From assembly GCA_039923495.1 (NCBI GenBank), contig JBDTCO010000033.1, positions 1 to 41,535 on the forward strand: a stretch of 41,535 bases of DNA. Direction: 5' to 3'. This document shows, piece after piece, positions 1 to 8,016 of the stretch. The notes beneath the pieces are model-generated. The model searched no databases and was not told the DNA's origin. It worked only from the letters and a program-made list of their open reading frames with translations. The DNA comes from JBDTCO01 sp039923495. GTDB lineage: Bacteria; Myxococcota_A; Polyangia; Palsa-1104. Numbering within the stretch: position 1 is the stretch's first letter; every line of letters begins with the position of its first letter. Both the position numbers and the translations under genes were made by a program.

Positions 1-813
1 CGCGAGCTTCTCGGTCTGCTTCGACCTCGCGAGCACGTCCGTCGCTGGCTTGAGCGCCGCCGACGGATCGAGCGGCTTCTCCGACGGCTTGCCGTGCTGT
101 GCTTCGAGCTTCGAGAGCTGCTCGAACACCTCGGCGCGCGTGAGCTTCTGCTGATCGACCGCTGCCAGCAGCTCGTCGAGCTGGTGCGCGAGCTGCTCGA
201 GCTCGGCGTCCTTCCCGCGCGACTCGATGCCCAGCTTCTGCACCGCGCGTCGCTCGGCCATGAGCGCGTCGGGCTCGACGACGAAGCGCGGCCTGTCCTC
301 CTTCGCCCGCGGCCTCTCGACGTGTCGCGCTGGATGCACGAAGAACGCGGCCACGAGCATCCCCGCGGCGAGCGGCACGGTCCAGGCCGAGCGTGGCACG
401 GCGAGGTGCACGACCTTCGCTGCATCGACACCCGGTGCCACGCGCCCCCCATCGACGACCGCCGCGAGCATGAGCGCCGTCGGTGTGGGCTCGAGCGCGA
501 ACGCGTATGCGGAGCTCAGGCGATCGGAGAGACCGAGCGCGTGGTCCGCCGCGTGCGCGGCCGTTGCGGCAGACACGGGGCGCACTCGCGCGAGGAGGTA
601 CAGCGCGACGGCGATGGTCAGCGCCGCGCATGCAGCAAGCGTCGCACCACGACCGAGCGCGCCGAATCCATGGGCAGTCACAGCCGCCGCGAGCCCCGCA
701 AGAAAGACGGAGCCCGCGCGCGTGCCGTGCACCACGAGCTGGGCCAGGCGGAGGCGTGCCGAAACGCGACGGAGCGCCGACTGCACCTCGCTCGCTGCGG
801 CCGTCTCGTTCAT
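1..813 (-). CDS. Membrane protein with three N-terminal TM segments and a coiled coil (DUF4175-like?), C-terminus cut off
   Basis: The frame runs unbroken from an ATG at 813 to the first base of the window (271 codons, no stop), so the C-terminus is missing. Hydrophobic segments lie near residues 33-50, 57-75 and 143-160. Between the second and third is a HALGLSDRLSSAYAF stretch. After residue about 183 the protein turns charged and helical (Glu/Leu/Gln rich), typical of a coiled coil. A TM hairpin followed by an 'LGL.DRL..A' motif, a further TM helix and a Gln/Glu-rich helix recalls the N-terminus of DUF4175-type myxobacterial proteins; this is resemblance by eye only. The gene is divergent from the OmpA-family gene, with 53 bases between starts. 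A TACACT hexamer lies 11 bases before its start. Function unknown. Confidence 0.7.
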   Translation of the reverse strand, partial: MNETAAASEVQSALRRVSARLRLAQLVVHGTRAGSVFLAGLAAAVTAHGFGALGRGATLAACAALTIAVALYLLARVRPVSAATAAHAADHALGLSDRLSSAYAFALEPTPTALMLAAVVDGGRVAPGVDAAKVVHLAVPRSAWTVPLAAGMLVAAFFVHPARHVERPRAKEDRPRFVVEPDALMAERRAVQKLGIESRGKDAELEQLAHQLDELLAAVDQQKLTRAEVFEQLSKLEAQHGKPSEKPLDPSAALKPATDVLARSKQTEKLA

Positions 814-866
814 CCCTGCGGGCAAGTGTAATTGAAAGGGGCGGCCGTGGTACCGTGCAGGCGGAA

Positions 867-2672
867 ATGCGCGCGTGCCTCCGCTTCGCGGCCACCTGCT
901 GGGTTGCCGCCCTCGTGTGCGGTGCGAGCCTGTCCGGTTCGTCTGGCCTGGCGCGCGCCGACAAGCTCGACCTGCAGCAGTTCCATCCCGCGGCCACGTC
1001 CACGGGATACCTGTCGCTCGACGATCCGTCGGTGCTGCCGGCGTGGCGCGCCGCCGTCGGGCTCTACCTGTCCGACGGCCACGATGCGCTCGTGCTCCGC
1101 GATGGAAACCAGATCGTACCGTCGGGCCATATCGTGCAGCACCAGGTGTGGCTCGAGGCGATGGGCTCGATCGGTTTCTTCAACCGCTTCGAGGTTGGCC
1201 TCGCGCTGCCCGTTGCTCTGTACCAGGGGGGGGACGCCGCGCCGTCGGGCTACGACGTGGCCGCCGCGCTCCGCGGTCAGCGTGGGGCCGGGCTCGGCGA
1301 CCTCCGGCTCGACGGCAAGATCCTCCTGTTCGATCGCTCCATCCATCGCCATCACCACCTCGCGCTCGCGCTCGTCATCGGCTTGACCGCACCCACGTCG
1401 ACGCAAGACCTCGCCGGCGAGCACAACGCCACCAGCCGACCGCGGCTCGTGTTCGAGTGGGCGTTCCATCGCCTGCACCTCGTCAGCACCTTCGGCGCGG
1501 TCCTCCGCGCGCGCGCCGAGGTGCTCGGCATCGATGTGACGCACCAGCTCACGTTCGGCCTGGGCGCCCGCGTGCGCATCTGGAGCGGCCTCGAGGCGTA
1601 CGGCGAGATCCGCGGGGCCGTCGACGTTGCGCTCCCGCGCGGTGTCGCGTTGAAGAGCGTCGATGCGCCCGGCGAGTTCGAGGTCGGCCTCGGCTGGCAG
1701 ACCAAGGTCGGCCTGCGACCGTTCCTCGCGGGCGGCGCGGGCCTCGGTCGAGGCTACGGCGATCCGACGTTCCGCGTGCTCGTCGGCGCGCGCTACGCGA
1801 TCCCCGCGATGAAGAAGGAAGCGCCGTGGGTCGACGAGGACGCCGATCACGACGGCGTTCCCAACGGCCTCGACCGCTGCCTCACCGAGGCCGGTCCTGC
1901 CGCCAACGGGGGCTGCCCCGACGGTGACCTCGACGGCGATCAGGTCGTCGATCGCCTCGACGCGTGCCCGGAGCGCTCGGGCCCCGCCGCCAACAACGGC
2001 TGCCCCGATTACGACACCGACGGCGACAACATCCCGGACCGCCTCGACAAGTGTCCGAAGCAGCAGGGCTCGCGTCAGAACCTGGGCTGCCCCGCGCGCG
2101 ACAGCGACGGCGACGGCGTGCCCGACGTCATCGATCGCTGCCGTGACAAGCCGGGCTCCGCGGAGAACGATGGGTGCCCCGACATCGACAGCGATGGCGA
2201 CGGGCTCGTCGATCGCCTCGACAAATGTCCCTTTGACGCCGAGGTGTACAACGGTGAGAAGGACGACGACGGCTGCCCGGAGACCGCACCCGCGCTCGCC
2301 GATCTCGCAGCGGGACAGGTCGCCCTGTTCGAGCCCATCGTCTTCGACAAGGACGGCGCTGGCGAGAAGCTCTCGGCGAAGTCGACGCGCGTGCTTCTGG
2401 CTGCGGCCGCGCTGCTCCGCAACCACGTCGAGATCGCGCGCGTCCGCATCGAGGGGCACACCGACGACCGCGGCAGCCCCGTCGACAACCTCGACCTCTC
2501 GCTGGCCCGCGCGCAGCTCGTGCGGCACTTCCTCGTCGAAGAGGGCAAGGTTGCTCCCGAGCGCGTCATGGCGCAGGGCTTCGGCGGCGATCGTCCGCTC
2601 GTCGACAACGCCACGCCGCAGGGTCGCGCGCGCAACCGTCGCATCGAGATCACCGTGCTCGAGAGCAAGTAA
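867..2672 (+). CDS. Outer-membrane protein: beta-barrel, thrombospondin type-3 repeats, C-terminal OmpA peptidoglycan-binding domain
   Basis: 601 residues from the ATG at 867, which gives a clear signal peptide ending ...SGLARA before DKLDLQQF; the frame stays open further upstream but codes nothing plausible. Residues about 35-320 are rich in alternating hydrophobic strands, consistent with a barrel. Residues about 323-475 hold five or more Ca-binding TSP3 repeats of the type DxDxDGVPDxxDxCP, each closing with a GCPD-like motif. Residues about 487-600 form an OmpA domain (IVFDKDGAG, RIEGHTDDRGS, LSLARAQLV, GFGGDRPLVDN, RNRRIEI). The family anchors the outer membrane to peptidoglycan. hisS follows after 30 bases, perhaps from its own promoter. 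An eight-G run at 1226-1233 stays in frame. TACCGT sits 10 bases before the start. Confidence 0.9.
   Translation: MRACLRFAATCWVAALVCGASLSGSSGLARADKLDLQQFHPAATSTGYLSLDDPSVLPAWRAAVGLYLSDGHDALVLRDGNQIVPSGHIVQHQVWLEAMGSIGFFNRFEVGLALPVALYQGGDAAPSGYDVAAALRGQRGAGLGDLRLDGKILLFDRSIHRHHHLALALVIGLTAPTSTQDLAGEHNATSRPRLVFEWAFHRLHLVSTFGAVLRARAEVLGIDVTHQLTFGLGARVRIWSGLEAYGEIRGAVDVALPRGVALKSVDAPGEFEVGLGWQTKVGLRPFLAGGAGLGRGYGDPTFRVLVGARYAIPAMKKEAPWVDEDADHDGVPNGLDRCLTEAGPAANGGCPDGDLDGDQVVDRLDACPERSGPAANNGCPDYDTDGDNIPDRLDKCPKQQGSRQNLGCPARDSDGDGVPDVIDRCRDKPGSAENDGCPDIDSDGDGLVDRLDKCPFDAEVYNGEKDDDGCPETAPALADLAAGQVALFEPIVFDKDGAGEKLSAKSTRVLLAAAALLRNHVEIARVRIEGHTDDRGSPVDNLDLSLARAQLVRHFLVEEGKVAPERVMAQGFGGDRPLVDNATPQGRARNRRIEITVLESK
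1226..1233 (+). repeat. G8 homopolymer inside the OmpA-family gene
   Basis: Eight consecutive G bases lie in codons for Gln-Gly-Gly-Asp of the barrel region. The frame on both sides is coding, so this copy is in frame. Runs of this length can slip during replication. Confidence 0.9.
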
Positions 2673-2702
2673 CGCTGGCTTGCGATAACCTCCCGGCGCG
2701 CC

Positions 2703-3992
2703 ATGGCCAAGAGCAAGTACGAGACCCCGAAGGGCACCCGTGATTTTTTGCCGAGCGAGATGCGGACGCGTCGGCACGTGTTCGATAAGCTGCGCATGCA
2801 CTTCGAGCGCTTCGGCTTCGAGGAGCTCGATACGCCCGCGTTCGAGTATCTCGAGGTGCTCACGCTGAAGTCGGGCCCGGGCGCGGAGAACGAAATCTAC
2901 GCGTTCGAGGACAAGGGTGGTCGCAAGCTCGGCCTGCGCTTCGACCTCACGTCCTCGACGGGCCGCGTGATCGCCGCGCACCCGGAGCTGCCGCGTCCGA
3001 CGTATCGCTACCAGATCGGCAAGGTGTGGCGGTACGACCGTCCGCAGGCCGGCCGCTACCGCGAGTTCTATCAGGCCGACTGCGACATCCTCGGGTCGTA
3101 CGCGCTCGACTGCGAGGTCGAGCTCTTGCTCATGGCCACCGAGGTGCTGAACGACTTTGGCCTCACCGAGTACAAGCTCGTCATCAACAACCGCAAGATC
3201 CTCGATGCGCAGGTGCGCGCGTCCGGCATCCCGCCCGAGAAGAAGGCCGACGCCCTGCGTGCGCTCGACAAGCTGCTCAAGGTCGGCAAGGAGGGCATGC
3301 TCGCGGAGTTCGTGAAGTATGGCCTCTCGCAGGAGCAGTTCGACTCGTTCTACTCGACGATCGTGGTGGGGTCGCTCGACGAGGCCGAGTCGAAGATCGG
3401 CAGCGACGAGGTCGGTCACAAGGGCGTCGCGGAGCTGCGCGACATCTTCGCCAAGGCAGGGCGCCTCGGCTTCGCGCAGCACCTCGAGTTCGACTGGACG
3501 CTCGTGCGCGGGCTCGACTACTACACCGGCCCCATCTTCGAGGCGCAGGCCAAGACCGACAAGGGCTTCGGCAGCTTCGGTGGCGGCGGTCGCTACGACG
3601 ATCTCGTCGGGCTCTACGGAGGTCAGCCACAGGGCGCCGTCGGGCTGTCGTTCGGTGCCGAGCGCCTCATCGGGCTGCTCGAGGAGCGCGGGCTCGGTCA
3701 GTCGAGCGTTCCGCGCGCGATCCTCATCGCCCCGGTCGCGGGCCACGTCGAGGTGGCGCAGAGCCTCGCGCTCGTGCTGCGTCGCGCGGGTGTCTCTGCC
3801 CGCGTGATCCCCGCCGTGAAGGATCGCAGCGCCGCGTTCAAGTACTCGAACGCGACGGGTCTCGAACGCGTGATCCTCGTCGGAGCAGAGGAAGAGAAGT
3901 CGGGGCAGTTCGGGTTGCGTCAGACGGGTGGCACCGAGCAGCGCGGTACGGCGCAGGAGCTCGCGGCGGCCATCATTGGGAGCCCCACTTGA
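2703..3992 (+). CDS. hisS: Histidine--tRNA ligase
   Basis: 429 residues, normal length for bacterial HisRS. It starts with the family's TPKGTRDFLP motif. Class II motif 2 is visible (QIGKVWRYDRPQAGRYREF, then YQADCDILG). The histidine-specific motif LVRGLDYYTGPIFEA and the GGGGRYDDLVGLYGG motif 3 region follow. The last 90 or so residues form the anticodon-binding domain. The enzyme charges tRNA-His in the cytoplasm. TAACCT lies 11 bases before the ATG, a possible -10 box for a very short leader. Its last 20 bases overlap, tail to tail, the end of the minus-strand gene that follows, leaving no room for a terminator. Confidence 0.97.
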   Translation: MAKSKYETPKGTRDFLPSEMRTRRHVFDKLRMHFERFGFEELDTPAFEYLEVLTLKSGPGAENEIYAFEDKGGRKLGLRFDLTSSTGRVIAAHPELPRPTYRYQIGKVWRYDRPQAGRYREFYQADCDILGSYALDCEVELLLMATEVLNDFGLTEYKLVINNRKILDAQVRASGIPPEKKADALRALDKLLKVGKEGMLAEFVKYGLSQEQFDSFYSTIVVGSLDEAESKIGSDEVGHKGVAELRDIFAKAGRLGFAQHLEFDWTLVRGLDYYTGPIFEAQAKTDKGFGSFGGGGRYDDLVGLYGGQPQGAVGLSFGAERLIGLLEERGLGQSSVPRAILIAPVAGHVEVAQSLALVLRRAGVSARVIPAVKDRSAAFKYSNATGLERVILVGAEEEKSGQFGLRQTGGTEQRGTAQELAAAIIGSPT

Positions 3993-5676
3993 TCTCGGCG
4001 TAGCTCGTCTCGTCGGGAGCGAAGTCGACGGAGAACGTGCGGGTCTTGTCGCCATCGCGCACCTCGAGCGTCGCGGTCGCGGTGCACGCGAGCTGGTACT
4101 GCCCGCTGGCGCCGATGGGGTGCCACACGCCGTCTGCGCAGCGCACCTCGGCTTCGGGCGAGACTCCGCGCACGATGCCTTCGAGCCGGCCAGCGCTCTC
4201 GAGCATGAGGGTCACCTCCTCGTCGCCTGAGGCACCGAGCACGAGCGGTGCGGACGAGCTGCCCTCGTAGGTTGCGCGCAGCCGCGTCTTGCCGATCACC
4301 GGGACCTCGAAGCGCCCGTCCTCGCCGGCCTGGAGGCCCATGCTGGCGAAGGTTCCATCGGAGAGTGAGACGGCGTCGAGCTCGGCGCCGATCACCGGCT
4401 CGCCATGCTCGTCGATCACGCGACCGCGGATCATGCGTGGCGCGGGCAGGCGCAGGTCGGGGAGCGTCACGTCGTCGCTGCCGTTCGTCGAGAACGACAG
4501 GGACGAAGCGGCGTCCGACACGTTGGCCGCGTTGTACGCGAGCGTGTAGCGCCCCGAGCGGACCGCTTCGAACGAGTAGCGGCCGCCTTCGAGCGTCGTG
4601 CTGCTCTGGATCCCGCGGCCGTCGTCGACCGTCACGGTTCCCTCGGCGGCCTTGCCCGCGTGATCGAGCACACGACCCTTCACCCACGCGGCATGCTCGA
4701 GGCGGATGCGCACGTGCTGCTCTCTGTCATCGGCCACGATCTCGACGGGCGCAGACGCGCCGTTCGTGCTCTCCACGTGGATGGTCACCTTGCCGTGCAG
4801 CCCCGTGAGCCGCGCGACGCCGTCCGAGTCTGTGCTCGTCAAGGTCCCTCCCATCGCGTACGTCAACGACAGGGACGCGCCGCTCGCGGGCTCACCGTTC
4901 CAGTCGACCACCTCGCACACGACCGCGGCCTGCGCTGGACCGAGGCGCACGACGACATCGGCCGCAGGCTGCGCGAGCTCGCGCCTGCCCTCGAGCTCGG
5001 GATGCGAGAGCGCCAGCACCAGCAACCGTGCGTTCGGCAGCCGAGCCGCGCGAAAGCGCCCCTGCTGCTCGGTGTCCATGCGCGCGAGGTAGATGCGTGG
5101 CGAGTCGAGCGCGATGAGCAGGCTGGCCGGGAGAGGGGCGCCAGCACCGTCGACAACGACGCCGGCGACGACGCCCGGACCATCGAGCACGAGCTCGAGC
5201 TCCGTCACGGACTCGCCTGGTGACACCGTGATTGGCGAGAGCACTGGCGACCCCAGCGTCGCATCGTTGGCGTACAGCGCGTAGTCCCCCGGTCCCACGT
5301 CGAGGGAGAACGTGCCCTCGTCGGCCGTGCTGGTCGTCGACAAGATCGTGTCGACGTCCTCGTCGGTGGCCTTGCTCGGCAGCGCGAAGTACGTGACCGT
5401 GACGTCGGGCGCAGGCGTGCCATCGGTGTGACGCACGACGCCGGCGATGCGGCTCGGGCCGTGCGACTGCCGCACCACGCGCATCGGCGGCAGCACAGGT
5501 GCGCGGAGAGGAGCGGGCAAGGGCGATGCGATCTGCGGAGCCGCTTCGACCACGTGTGCGACGATCGGGTCCGACGAAGCGCTCGCACGTGGCTGTCGTC
5601 GCTCGGCGAGGAGCGCGGTCGCGGCGCCCGCGATGAGCAGCGCAATCAGGAGCGCACATGCGCGACGCCTCGACAT
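3973..5676 (-). CDS. Secreted or membrane-anchored protein with carboxypeptidase-regulatory-like (Ig-like) repeats
   Basis: 567 residues beginning with an Arg-rich signal or anchor (MSRRRACALLIALLIAGAAT). The rest is a string of beta-sandwich repeats with the carboxypeptidase D regulatory signature: 'I.G.V.D..G.P..GA.V......G...S....DGRF....V..G...L' can be followed several times, e.g. IAGVVRHTDGTPAPDVTV, VKGRVLDHAGKAAEGTVTV and IRGRVIDEHGEPVIGAELDA. Such repeats usually mediate protein or carbohydrate contacts at the cell surface; no catalytic domain is seen. It lies 42 bases downstream of the dehydrogenase on the same strand and may be read with it, although the functions look unrelated. 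The stop codon lies inside the hisS tail. Confidence 0.85.
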   Translation of the reverse strand: MSRRRACALLIALLIAGAATALLAERRQPRASASSDPIVAHVVEAAPQIASPLPAPLRAPVLPPMRVVRQSHGPSRIAGVVRHTDGTPAPDVTVTYFALPSKATDEDVDTILSTTSTADEGTFSLDVGPGDYALYANDATLGSPVLSPITVSPGESVTELELVLDGPGVVAGVVVDGAGAPLPASLLIALDSPRIYLARMDTEQQGRFRAARLPNARLLVLALSHPELEGRRELAQPAADVVVRLGPAQAAVVCEVVDWNGEPASGASLSLTYAMGGTLTSTDSDGVARLTGLHGKVTIHVESTNGASAPVEIVADDREQHVRIRLEHAAWVKGRVLDHAGKAAEGTVTVDDGRGIQSSTTLEGGRYSFEAVRSGRYTLAYNAANVSDAASSLSFSTNGSDDVTLPDLRLPAPRMIRGRVIDEHGEPVIGAELDAVSLSDGTFASMGLQAGEDGRFEVPVIGKTRLRATYEGSSSAPLVLGASGDEEVTLMLESAGRLEGIVRGVSPEAEVRCADGVWHPIGASGQYQLACTATATLEVRDGDKTRTFSVDFAPDETSYAEIKWGSQ

Positions 5677-5718
5677 CCCGTGACTGGGACACCGAGGCGT
5701 CGGATTTGTTCCGGTGCG

Positions 5719-6780
5719 CTAGTTCTTCGGGCCGCGCGCGATGATCTCGAGCGCGATGCGGTCGGCGAGGATCTCGGGGCGCTCGCCATCCTGCTTGCAG
5801 CGGATGATGAGGTCGCGGATCGAGTCGTACACCTTGTTGATGCGCGCGACGGCCGGATCGCGCTGGTAGCCGGCGTACTCGGCAGCGACGTGGATGAGCC
5901 CGCCGCCATTGATGATGTAGTCGGGCGCGTAGAAGATGCCGCGGTCGGCGAGGATCTGACCCGCGGCCGGCGTTCGGAGCTGGTTGTTGGCAGCGCCAGC
6001 GACTGCCTTGGCGCGCAGCGTCTTCGCGTGGCTCTCGGTGATGGCGCCGCCGAGCGCACACGGTGCGAGGATGTCGCACTCGACGTCGATCACCGCGTCG
6101 ATCGGAACGACGGTGGCGTCGATCTCGCGGAGCACGAGATCGATTCGCTGCTGATCGATGTCGGCGACCGTGAGCCGGCAGCCGAGCGACGCGAGCTCCT
6201 TCGCGAGGTAATAGCCGACGTGACCGACGCCTTGGATGGCGACGTGCAGACCCGCGAGGCTGTTTCTGCCGAGGGCGAACTCGCTCACCGCCTCGATGCC
6301 GCGACGGCAGCCCAGCGCGGTGAATGGCGAGGGATCGCCCGAGCCGCCCATCTCTGCTGACGCGCCGAGCACGTGCTTCGTCACGCTCCGGATCACGTTC
6401 ATGTCCGAGGGTGACGTCCCCGAGTCCTCGGCGGTGAGGTAGCGACCACCGAGGCCTTCGACGAAGCGACCGAACGCGGCGAAGAGCTTTGCGCGGTCGA
6501 AGCCGGGCTTGTCCAGATCGGGTGGTGCGATGATGACGGACTTGCCGCCACCGTGAGGCAGGCCGGCGTGCGCTGCCTTGTACGACATGCCTTGACCGAG
6601 GCGTGTCACGTCGTCGATTGCATCGGCCTCCGACGCGTATGCACGCACCCGGCAACCGCCGATGGCGGGACCGAGGCGCGTGGAGTGAAGTGCGATGATG
6701 GCGCGCAGGCCGGACTCCGCGTCGTTCGCGAAGTGCAGCTCGCCATAGCCAAGCGCTTGCAGGGTCTCGAAGATCTCCAA
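5719..6780 (-). CDS. Leucine dehydrogenase-type Glu/Leu/Phe/Val dehydrogenase
   Basis: NAD-dependent oxidative deamination of branched-chain amino acids is the family reaction. A TTG start at 6780 is chosen because AAGGAG lies exactly six bases before it, and because MEIFETLQ then matches the N-terminus usual for leucine dehydrogenases. With this start the catalytic lysines fall at K68 (GMSYKAA) and K80 (HGGGKSVI), the positions known from Bacillus leucine dehydrogenase. The HSTRLGPAIGGCR motif precedes them, and a Rossmann GVGHVGYYLA follows. 353 residues, normal length. Leucine dehydrogenase is the best guess over valine or phenylalanine. Upstream TTGCTG and TATAAA boxes support a promoter. 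The gene is divergent from the glycerate kinase gene. Confidence 0.9.
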   Translation of the reverse strand: MEIFETLQALGYGELHFANDAESGLRAIIALHSTRLGPAIGGCRVRAYASEADAIDDVTRLGQGMSYKAAHAGLPHGGGKSVIIAPPDLDKPGFDRAKLFAAFGRFVEGLGGRYLTAEDSGTSPSDMNVIRSVTKHVLGASAEMGGSGDPSPFTALGCRRGIEAVSEFALGRNSLAGLHVAIQGVGHVGYYLAKELASLGCRLTVADIDQQRIDLVLREIDATVVPIDAVIDVECDILAPCALGGAITESHAKTLRAKAVAGAANNQLRTPAAGQILADRGIFYAPDYIINGGGLIHVAAEYAGYQRDPAVARINKVYDSIRDLIIRCKQDGERPEILADRIALEIIARGPKN

Positions 6781-6801
6781 GAGGGGCTCCTTGTGGAGCG
6801 C

Positions 6802-6831
6802 TTTATAACGATCGGTCGGACCTGGCAGCAA
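6802..6831 (-). promoter_or_regulatory. Promoter for the leucine dehydrogenase-type gene
   Basis: Minus strand: TTGCTG (6831-6826), 18-base spacer, TATAAA (6807-6802). The predicted transcript would begin near 6795, leaving a short leader that holds AAGGAG at 6792-6787 before the TTG at 6780. The same TTGCTG is what makes a longer TTG-started frame look possible, so that longer start is unlikely. Confidence 0.55.
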
Positions 6832-6859
6832 CGGAAAACACGTCAGTTTCTCATCGGGT

Positions 6860-6865
6860 TAGACT
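6860..6865 (+). promoter_or_regulatory. -10 box (TAGACT) for a leaderless glycerate kinase mRNA
   Basis: TAGACT ends seven bases before the GTG at 6873, so transcription would begin at or next to the start codon. No good -35 box is visible. Confidence 0.45.
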
Positions 6866-6872
6866 GATTTCC

Positions 6873-7976
6873 GTGTCGCGATGCGTCAGGCTGGCAGCGA
6901 TGTTGCGAGAAGCGGGCATGCGCGCTGTCGCGTCTTGCCACAGCTCGGCGCGTGTTCGTGCTGCGCTCGAGCACAGGAGTACCCGCGCTCGGACGCTCCT
7001 TGCGATCGGTAAAGCGGCGAGCGCGATGGCGCACGGTGCCGTCGCTGCGCTTGGGCCCATGAGCGGCCTCGTCATCACGAAGGACGAGGTCGATGCTCCT
7101 TCGGGGATGGAGCTCCTCCACGCCGGTCATCCATTTCCCGACGTGCGCAGCGTGCTCGCGACGCAGCGCGCCATCGAGCTCTGCCGCGCTGTGTCGGCGA
7201 GTGACGAGCTGCTCGTGCTCCTGTCGGGCGGAACGTCCGCTTTACTCGGGGGACCGCTGGCAGGCGAGTCGCTCGACGAGCTGCGCGCGCTCACCGATCA
7301 GCTGCTGCGCTCGGGCGCGACGATCGACCAGGTGAACGCGGTCAGACGACGTCATGGCGCCGCGCTCGGGGGTCGCCTGCTGCGCGCGACGCATGCATCC
7401 ATCCGTGCGCTCGTCGTATCCGATGTCCTCTCCGGCGATCTGCGCACCATCGGCTCGGGGCCGCTGCATCCCGACGATCCGACGGAGCAGGAGCGTGCGC
7501 AGCTCGACGTCGAGATCATCGCGAGCCCCGAGCTGCTGTTGGACGAAGCGGCGGCGCAGCTGCGGCACTTTACGTGCACGACGTCCCTGCACGGCGGAAC
7601 CATGGAGTCGCTCATCGCGGAGCTCGCGGCCGCCCTCGCGCGCCTGGGGCCCGGCGAGGCATCCATTGTCGTGGGCGAGCCCACCATCGAGGTGACGGGC
7701 GGTGGCAGAGGCGGGCGCTGCCAGCACGCGGCCCTCGCGCTGCTCTCGTGCCTGCCGCCCGACTGCGCAGCGCTCGCGCTCGCATCCGATGGCAGCGACG
7801 GACCGACGATGGCCGCTGGCGGCCTCGTGCATGCGGAGATGCGCCACGACGTGCGCGCGGCGCTCGCGAACCACGACAGCGGGCCCGCGCTCGAGTCGCT
7901 CGGCGGGCTGGTCGTCACCGGTCCGACGGGTACGAACCTCACCGACCTCTACATCGTCGCGCGTGCGCCCGATTGA
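6873..7976 (+). CDS. Glycerate 2-kinase (GckA/TtuD, MOFRL family)
   Basis: About 367 residues; the family phosphorylates D-glycerate to 2-phosphoglycerate, feeding glycolysis from glyoxylate or serine-cycle metabolism. Motifs: LLAIGKAASAMAHGA near the N-terminus, LVLLSGGTSALL, IDQVNAVRRRHGAALGGRL, ALVVSDVLSGDLRTIGSGP, and the C-terminal MOFRL block VVTGPTGTNLTDLYIV. The GTG at 6873 is chosen because TAGACT lies seven bases ahead; an ATG at 6900 is the alternative and would lose nine residues outside the conserved core. The protein is somewhat shorter than many relatives but no motif is missing. prmC follows after 40 bases. Confidence 0.88.
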   Translation: MSRCVRLAAMLREAGMRAVASCHSSARVRAALEHRSTRARTLLAIGKAASAMAHGAVAALGPMSGLVITKDEVDAPSGMELLHAGHPFPDVRSVLATQRAIELCRAVSASDELLVLLSGGTSALLGGPLAGESLDELRALTDQLLRSGATIDQVNAVRRRHGAALGGRLLRATHASIRALVVSDVLSGDLRTIGSGPLHPDDPTEQERAQLDVEIIASPELLLDEAAAQLRHFTCTTSLHGGTMESLIAELAAALARLGPGEASIVVGEPTIEVTGGGRGGRCQHAALALLSCLPPDCAALALASDGSDGPTMAAGGLVHAEMRHDVRAALANHDSGPALESLGGLVVTGPTGTNLTDLYIVARAPD

Positions 7977-8016
7977 CCTCGCCCGGCCCGTCGACGATGC
8001 TGCATCGCCCGTCGCC

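Noticed and set aside
94..835. Plus-strand open frames at the left edge
   Set aside because: The minus strand encodes TM segments and a coiled coil in a continuous frame from 813 to the edge. The plus frames give Arg/His-rich nonsense.
810..4055. A very long open frame (over 1,000 codons) on the minus strand opposite the OmpA-family gene and hisS
   Set aside because: It lies antisense to two clearly recognisable genes. In very GC-rich DNA, codon-position bias keeps antisense frames open. Its translation is Arg/Glu/Leu/Ala-rich without any motif.
6900..6902. ATG 6900 as the start of glycerate kinase
   Set aside because: Not excluded, but it has no Shine-Dalgarno, whereas GTG 6873 has TAGACT at the seven-base distance seen at many other starts here.
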